36,574 bases of DNA from the NCBI RefSeq assembly GCF_002733835.1, contig NZ_NVWY01000043.1, positions 1 to 36,574 of the forward strand, written 5' to 3'. Source of the stretch: Alcanivorax sp. GTDB taxonomy: Bacteria; Pseudomonadota; Gammaproteobacteria; Pseudomonadales; Alcanivoracaceae. A model generated the notes under the pieces. It saw only the letters and a list, made by a program, of their open reading frames with translations, had not been told where the DNA came from and did not search any database. Within the stretch, counting starts at the first letter, position 1; every line of letters starts with the position of its first letter. Shown one piece after another: positions 31,923 through 36,574 of the stretch. Made by a program: the position numbers and the translations under genes.

Positions 31923-32993
31923 TCAAGCGCGAGAGTCAGTGGGCGTGAGCTTACCCGGCTCCTGGTGAAACGTTTTCTGGTATGCCTTGCGATATTGACC
32001 CGGCGCACACCCCTGCCAGCGCTTGAACGCATGGTAAAAATTGGCGGTATCGGAAAAACCCAGTTCAGCGGCCAGGCCGTGCATGTCGCAACGGGGCTGG
32101 CTCAGGGCCTTGCAGGCATGCTGATGGCGCACCTGATCACGCAGTTGTGCAAACCGCGCACCTTCTTCCTGGAGGCGCCGCTGGAGCGTACGCGGGGTCA
32201 TGGCCAGCGCATCGGCCACCGCTTCCATGGTCACCGTATGCTCACCGAGTAGCCGCTCCAGATGCTTGATCACCTGCCCGGTAATACCCGCCGCCCGAGA
32301 CAGGCCTGCCAGCACCTGGTCCGCAGAACGGCGTAATCGTTCATTGTATTTCGGATAGGCGCGGGGCAACGGTGTGCCAAGCAGCTCGGCACTGAACTGG
32401 ATGGCATTCTGGCTGGCAGCAAACGACAACGGACACTGGAAAAAGGCGCCATAGCTTTCCAGCTCATCAGGCGATGGCTGGCCGTGCAGGAAGCAGGCGC
32501 CAGCCAGGGGCATTTCCGCCCCCAGTAATGAGCGCCCGATGGACACCATGGTGGCCACCACGACTTCGTTGTGTGCCCGCGTGGCCGTAAAGCGCAAGGT
32601 CGGGTCCTTGCTGATCACCGATAGCTGCACATTCTTGCCGTGCAGGTCGAGAGAGAAATCCAGGTAGGGAACCACCAGATCCTTATAGCGAAACAGCATG
32701 CCGATCCCGTTATCCAGGGTATTGGCGGTAGCCATCAGGTTACCCAGCAAGTCCAGATTGCCATAATGGTTATCCGCCCCCACATGCAGGCCGAATAGCG
32801 GATCATCACTTTCCGTAAAGGCGGCATAGAGCAACGCATCCAGCTGCCCGAGGCTGATGAAGCGATCGCTGCGGCCGACAATATCCGCATCGATTCCCAC
32901 CTGCTCGAACAAGGCCTGCACGTCCAGTTGATCACGTAACGAGACTTCAAGAAGCCCCGGCAAAATCGAGGCCGGTAACAGTGTTGTTGTCAT
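31923..32993 (-). CDS. AraC family transcriptional regulator (Arabinose_bd plus HTH_18)
   Basis: A 356-residue cytoplasmic regulator. The N-terminal ligand-sensing domain of the Arabinose_bd type covers about residues 20-205 (DPLFGLHVGADNHYGNLDLLG). The C-terminal double helix-turn-helix covers about 250-345, with VADALAMTPRTLQRRLQEEG as the first helix pair and LAAELGFSDTANFYHAFKRW as the second, followed by the usual APGQYRK. Related regulators control lipid, alkane or virulence genes (OruR/ArgR-like group). AGGAGTCAGC precedes the ATG at 32993; the ATG at 33008 is less well placed. Its targets may be the downstream outer-membrane protein gene or the divergent SRPBCC-MMPL genes. Confidence 0.92.
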   Translation of the reverse strand: MTTTLLPASILPGLLEVSLRDQLDVQALFEQVGIDADIVGRSDRFISLGQLDALLYAAFTESDDPLFGLHVGADNHYGNLDLLGNLMATANTLDNGIGMLFRYKDLVVPYLDFSLDLHGKNVQLSVISKDPTLRFTATRAHNEVVVATMVSIGRSLLGAEMPLAGACFLHGQPSPDELESYGAFFQCPLSFAASQNAIQFSAELLGTPLPRAYPKYNERLRRSADQVLAGLSRAAGITGQVIKHLERLLGEHTVTMEAVADALAMTPRTLQRRLQEEGARFAQLRDQVRHQHACKALSQPRCDMHGLAAELGFSDTANFYHAFKRWQGCAPGQYRKAYQKTFHQEPGKLTPTDSRA

Positions 32994-33200
32994 GCTGACT
33001 CCTCGCAATCACCCGAAACTAGGCAAAGGCCCCGGGCAGGTCAACAACGTCTGCCGAATTGGCCCGTTTTACCGACTGGAGGTTGGTGCCTACTGTGCGT
33101 AATCTAGGGAGCTTTGAATAATGGCTTTGGTGCTATCGCAGTGGCCTGCGTCACGCACTTCCTGGCAGCCCCTTCCACCCAATAAAAACACGGATGCAGC

Positions 33201-33632
33201 ATGCTAAAACGTTATCTGGTCGACGAAGTCACCGACACCCGCGCCTCCCGCAAACAAGCTTTCAAACTGTTTGCCGACGCCGACAACTGGGCCAGCTGGT
33301 GCTCGGTGGTCCGCCACGCCCGGTTACTTAATGGTGGCTGGCGCCCCGGTGCCCTGCTGCTGTTTGTGGTCGACCTGCCTCGCCTGCCGCCAGCCCCCGT
33401 GGTGGTGAAAGTACTGGAATACAAGGAAAACGAGCGTATCACCTGGGGGCTACAACTACCGTTTGCCCGCATTATTCACCGCTTTACCTTTATCGATGAT
33501 GGCCAGGGCGGCTGCCGGGTACATCAGGAAGAGTGGACTGAAGGCCTGCTGACCTTGCTGGCCTGGCCCGCCGGCAAAGCCATTCACCGTTTCGATACGC
33601 AGTTCGCGGCAGAATACGCAGCCATGTTCTGA
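33201..33632 (+). CDS. SRPBCC (START-like) family protein
   Basis: A 143-residue soluble protein with the helix-grip pattern: ASRKQAFKLFADADNWASWCSVVRHARLL near the N-terminus is the polyketide-cyclase/START first strand and helices, then VVKVLEYKENERITWGLQLP and IIHRFTFIDDGQGGCRVHQEEW strands, then a long C-terminal helix. Such proteins bind hydrophobic ligands; the ligand here is unknown. It lies 63 bases upstream of an MMPL/RND transporter gene on the same strand and is divergent from the AraC-type regulator. The ribosome site is weak (ACGGATGC). Confidence 0.85.
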   Translation: MLKRYLVDEVTDTRASRKQAFKLFADADNWASWCSVVRHARLLNGGWRPGALLLFVVDLPRLPPAPVVVKVLEYKENERITWGLQLPFARIIHRFTFIDDGQGGCRVHQEEWTEGLLTLLAWPAGKAIHRFDTQFAAEYAAMF

Positions 33633-33695
33633 AAACGGTCTGTTCGCTGTATACCGTGCAAGACTGAACCCCCTGTAACGTAAATCGGATACCTC

Positions 33696-36353
33696 ATGAC
33701 CCATCGATTGTTTAAGGCCTATTGCCAGGCCGTACTGGCACACCCTGTCTTCTGGCTTGTGCTGCTGGTGTTGCTTTGTGGCGTCGCTGCCACGCAGGCC
33801 CGCAACTTCAAGATCGACGCGTCGGCGGACTCCATGGTGCTGGAAAACGACAAAGCGCTGGAGTATTACCGCAAGGTTTCCAAACAGTACGGCGGCAGTG
33901 ATTTCCTGGTCATCACCTACAGCCCCAAAGACAAACCCCTGTTCCAACAGAACAGCCTGGACCACCTGCAATCCCTGCAGCAATCGCTCAAGGATGTGGA
34001 CCGGGTCAGTTCGGTCTACAGCATGCTGGATGTGCCCCTGCTGTTCAGCCCCCAGGTGGAATTCAGCGACCTGGCCAACGACTACCGCACCCTCACCAGT
34101 GACGGCGTGGATCTCTCCCTGGCCGAAAAGGAATTTACCGACGAGAACCCGCTCTACGAAGACTTATTGGTCAGTGACGACGGCAACACCACCGCCCTAT
34201 TGGTGAGCTTCGAACGCGACCAGAAATATTACGACCTGCTCTACAAACGCAACGACCTGCGCGACCAGCAACGCAACGGCGAACTGAACGAACAAGGCCA
34301 GCAAGCACTGGAAGCTGCCACTCGCGCCTTCAGTGACTACAGCAGCCAGATCCAGCAACGCACCGCCGGGGAAATCGACCAGGTGCGTGAGATCATGGAC
34401 CGCTATCGGGACGACGCCAACCTGTTCCTGGGCGGCGTGCCGATGATCACCACCGACCTGGTGCGCTTTATCCGCTCGGACCTGAAAGTGTTCGGCGTCG
34501 GCGTGCTGGTCTTCCTGATCCTCACCCTGTTCCTGATTTTCCGCCGCCCTCGCTGGGTGATCGTGCCGCTGGCCTGCTGTGGTGTCACCGTCCTGACAGT
34601 CACCGGCTGGCTGGGCTGGATGGACTGGAAGGTGTCCGTGATCAGCAGCAACTATATTTCCCTGCTGCTGATCATCACCATGTCTATCACCATTCACCTC
34701 ACCGTGCGCTTTCGCGAGCTGCACGAAGAGAACCCGGACGCCAGCCAGAAATGGCTGATCCGCGAGACCGCCGCCCACATGATGCGCCCCAGCATCTACA
34801 TGATCCTCACCACCATGGTGGGCTTCTCCTCCCTGGTCATCAGCGGCATTCGCCCGGTCATCGACTTCGGCTGGATGATGACCCTGGGCCTGGGCGTGTC
34901 ACTGATCGTCTGCTTTCTGGTGTTCCCCGCCCTGCTGGCGCCGCTATCCGCCGGCACCCCCCGGCAAGGCCGTGATCTCAGCCGCGAGCTGACCCTGGCC
35001 TTTGCCGGCTTTACCGAGCGCCACCGGCCCATTCTGCTGGTCGTCGCACTGGCCGTGATCATCGCCTCCCTGTGGGGCATCAGCCGCCTGACCGTGGAAA
35101 ACCGGTTTATTGATTACTTCCAGAAAGACACGGAAATCTATCAGGGCATGCTGCAGATCGACCGCAAACTGGGCGGCACCACCCCGCTGGATATCGTCAT
35201 CGATGCGCCCAAGGCCACAACCGCGCAAAAAGCCGCCCTCAACCAACCCGCCACCGGCTGGGACGGTGACAGCATGGAGGACAGCCCCAGCGACCCGTTT
35301 GCCTCTGACAGCCCTGACGAGGCTGGCAACGCGGATCCCTTTGCCAGCAGTGACCCTTTCGCGGCAGACAGCGCCGATCCTTTTGCCGACGGTGACCCCT
35401 TTGCCAGCGAGGCCGGTGCAGACCCCTTCGCGACGCCGAAAAAGGCTGAACCCAATCCGCTCAAGGGCGCTTACTGGTTCACCCCGGCCCGGCTGGGCCA
35501 GTTGGTGGACATTCAGGACTACCTGGAATCCCTCCCGGAAACCGGCAAAGTGCTCTCCATCGCCACCACCTACGAGGTGGCGGAAAAACTGAACGGGCGG
35601 CCGCTCAGCTATGTGCAGCTGATGCTGCTGGCCAGCTTTATCCCGGATGATTTGCGCAACCAGCTGGTCAAGCCCTACCTGTCTGACGACGGTGACCAGG
35701 TGCGCATCAGCGTACGGGTAATCGATTCCGACAAGAACCTGAACCGTAACGAACTGCTCGCCAAGATCCGCACCGACCTGCAAAACGACTTTGGCCTGCA
35801 GCCGGAACAGGTGCACCTCACCGGCGCCATGGTGCTCTACAACAACATGCTGCAAAGCCTGTTCGACTCCCAGATCAAGACCCTGGGTTATGTCTTTGCG
35901 GCGATTCTGTTCATGCTGCTGATCCTGTTCCGCAGCCTCCCGGTGGCACTGATCAGCATGGTACCCAGCCTGATCTCCGCGTCGCTGGTACTGGGGCTGA
36001 TGGGCTGGATCGGCCTGCCGCTGGACCTGATGACCATCACCATCACCGCCATCACCATTGGCATCGCCGTGGATGACACCATTCATTACATCCACCGCTT
36101 CCACGAAGAACTGCCCAAAGACAACGACTACGTGGCCACCATGAAGCGCTGCCATGGCTCCATCGGTAAAGCGATGTACTACACCTCGCTCACCATCATT
36201 GCCGGCTTCTCCATCCTTGCTCTGTCCAGCTTCAACCCCACCGTCTACTTCGGCCTGCTCACCGGCCTGGCCATGCTGGTCGCCCTGCTCAGCAATCTCA
36301 CCCTGCTGCCAGCACTGCTGATCACCGTCAAACCCAAACTCAGAGCGGGCTAA
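33696..36353 (+). CDS. MMPL/RND-family transporter
   Basis: An 885-residue inner-membrane transporter. The topology is that of a two-repeat MMPL/HpnN-type permease: one membrane helix at 17-32, a large periplasmic loop, five helices about 265-415, a further helix at 444-463, a second periplasmic loop (465-720) and a final helix cluster (about 725-880). GIAVDDTIHYIHRFHEE in the second half is the typical charged helix of proton-driven RND proteins. Members move lipids, hopanoids or other hydrophobic compounds to the outer membrane. The SRPBCC gene just upstream may handle the same ligand. The second loop carries an acidic insert with six DPFA motifs (residues 533-579). Confidence 0.92.
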   Translation: MTHRLFKAYCQAVLAHPVFWLVLLVLLCGVAATQARNFKIDASADSMVLENDKALEYYRKVSKQYGGSDFLVITYSPKDKPLFQQNSLDHLQSLQQSLKDVDRVSSVYSMLDVPLLFSPQVEFSDLANDYRTLTSDGVDLSLAEKEFTDENPLYEDLLVSDDGNTTALLVSFERDQKYYDLLYKRNDLRDQQRNGELNEQGQQALEAATRAFSDYSSQIQQRTAGEIDQVREIMDRYRDDANLFLGGVPMITTDLVRFIRSDLKVFGVGVLVFLILTLFLIFRRPRWVIVPLACCGVTVLTVTGWLGWMDWKVSVISSNYISLLLIITMSITIHLTVRFRELHEENPDASQKWLIRETAAHMMRPSIYMILTTMVGFSSLVISGIRPVIDFGWMMTLGLGVSLIVCFLVFPALLAPLSAGTPRQGRDLSRELTLAFAGFTERHRPILLVVALAVIIASLWGISRLTVENRFIDYFQKDTEIYQGMLQIDRKLGGTTPLDIVIDAPKATTAQKAALNQPATGWDGDSMEDSPSDPFASDSPDEAGNADPFASSDPFAADSADPFADGDPFASEAGADPFATPKKAEPNPLKGAYWFTPARLGQLVDIQDYLESLPETGKVLSIATTYEVAEKLNGRPLSYVQLMLLASFIPDDLRNQLVKPYLSDDGDQVRISVRVIDSDKNLNRNELLAKIRTDLQNDFGLQPEQVHLTGAMVLYNNMLQSLFDSQIKTLGYVFAAILFMLLILFRSLPVALISMVPSLISASLVLGLMGWIGLPLDLMTITITAITIGIAVDDTIHYIHRFHEELPKDNDYVATMKRCHGSIGKAMYYTSLTIIAGFSILALSSFNPTVYFGLLTGLAMLVALLSNLTLLPALLITVKPKLRAG
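35292..35432 (+). repeat. DPFA-repeat coding segment within the MMPL transporter gene
   Basis: Six DPFA tetrapeptides begin at residues 533, 547, 553, 561, 567 and 576 of the transporter. They are joined by Ser, Ala, Asp and Gly-rich spacers, giving a strongly acidic low-complexity stretch in the second periplasmic loop. The codons used vary (GACCCGTTTGCC, GATCCCTTTGCC, GACCCTTTCGCG), so it is not a recent DNA slippage product. Confidence 0.85.
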
Positions 36354-36370
36354 CCCCTCCGCCGGCCACT

Positions 36371-36396
36371 GAGGGAGCTTGCAAGCAAGCTCCCTC
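36371..36396. repeat. Perfect 11-bp hairpin downstream of the MMPL gene
   Basis: GAGGGAGCTTG and CAAGCTCCCTC pair perfectly around CAAG, 18 bases after the transporter stop. It lacks a T-tract. The GCTTGCAAGCAAGC core resembles the palindromic units elsewhere in the window, so it may be a REP-type unit that doubles as an mRNA end. Confidence 0.6.
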
Positions 36397-36520
36397 GCCC
36401 TTCCTGTCCCTCTGCTTTACCGCAAGGCGGAAATGGCACAAGTAATCGTCGCCACAATAACGCCTCCTTCTAGCCCAATGCTGTTCACTTAAGAGAAGCA
36501 GCGCTACGCCAACATCTTCG

Positions 36521-36574
36521 TCATGCGAGCATGACTTCCCACCAATCCCGAAGTTTGAGGGAGGTTGTGGGAAG
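36521..36574. repeat. REP-like unit and truncated partner at the right edge
   Basis: TCATGC-GA-GCATGA then CTTCCCACC (36521-36543) repeats the unit found at 3605-3627. The last nine bases, TGTGGGAAG, are the start of the inverted partner as found at 3555-3563, so a REP doublet is cut by the window edge. Confidence 0.65.

Noticed and set aside
31191..32252. 353-codon plus-strand frame across the outer-membrane protein and AraC genes
   Set aside because: It spans two well-supported minus-strand genes and the gap between them and shows no domain.
33655..33695. Terminator between the SRPBCC and MMPL genes
   Set aside because: Only a 5-bp stem without T-tract is visible, so the two genes are better treated as one operon.
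34944..36155. 403-codon minus-strand frame opposite the MMPL transporter
   Set aside because: Gln/Asp/His-rich shadow of a membrane protein gene; no start signal.

Overview
The window looks like chromosomal DNA of a GC-rich gammaproteobacterium. HrpA, DusA, TalB-type transaldolase, MlaA and an MltF-type lytic transglycosylase, the Gram-negative outer-membrane proteins and REP-like palindromes all fit this. The gene style fits a marine Alcanivorax/Marinobacter-like lineage, but that is an inference from style; no marker gene was compared. There is no phage, plasmid backbone, CRISPR array or intact IS. Genes are dense on both strands and the gaps hold structured palindromic repeats.

Layout. 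(1) 1-2266: a cut-off universal stress protein gene and a SulP anion transporter, both minus, then a 287-bp element with 33-bp terminal inverted repeats and no gene (MITE-like). (2) 2478-5267: dusA, a composite palindrome, then transaldolase translationally coupled to a TerB-like protein, then a second nested palindrome. (3) 5274-8798, minus: mlaA, preceded by a compact four-gene operon made of a cysteine-repeat precursor peptide (DUF2282), a DUF692/MNIO enzyme, its DUF2063 partner and a DoxX membrane protein. This is the gig/hvf/buf type of metal-stress RiPP system and is the most interesting content here. (4) 9014-16878, minus: a FabH-like condensing enzyme, hrpA, an M61 PDZ peptidase and a lipoprotein. 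(5) 16949-23285: a monoglyceride-lipase-like hydrolase, a small coiled-coil protein, an MltF-like lipoprotein with two solute-binding domains, and an OmpA/TSP3-repeat pair. (6) 23525-30534, plus: a membrane-anchored neutral-ceramidase-like protein, a lipoprotein, a CoA racemase/transferase, msrA-msrB, and an HpaB-superfamily protein that carries the metal-ligand and catalytic pattern of 4-hydroxybutanoyl-CoA dehydratase. (7) 30595-36353: tRNA-Thr(CGT), a Met-rich outer-membrane protein behind an AraC-type regulator, an SRPBCC protein and an MMPL/RND transporter with a DPFA-repeat insert. REP-like palindromes close the window.

Themes. Several units deal with envelope and stress chemistry: metal buffering by a modified peptide, methionine sulfoxide repair, lipid asymmetry (MlaA), OmpA anchoring and peptidoglycan turnover. 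A lipid-metabolism thread runs through the FabH-like enzyme, the lipase, the ceramidase-like protein, the acyl-CoA racemase, the 4HB-CoA-dehydratase-like enzyme and the MMPL transporter. Links between these units are inferred from family knowledge and proximity only.
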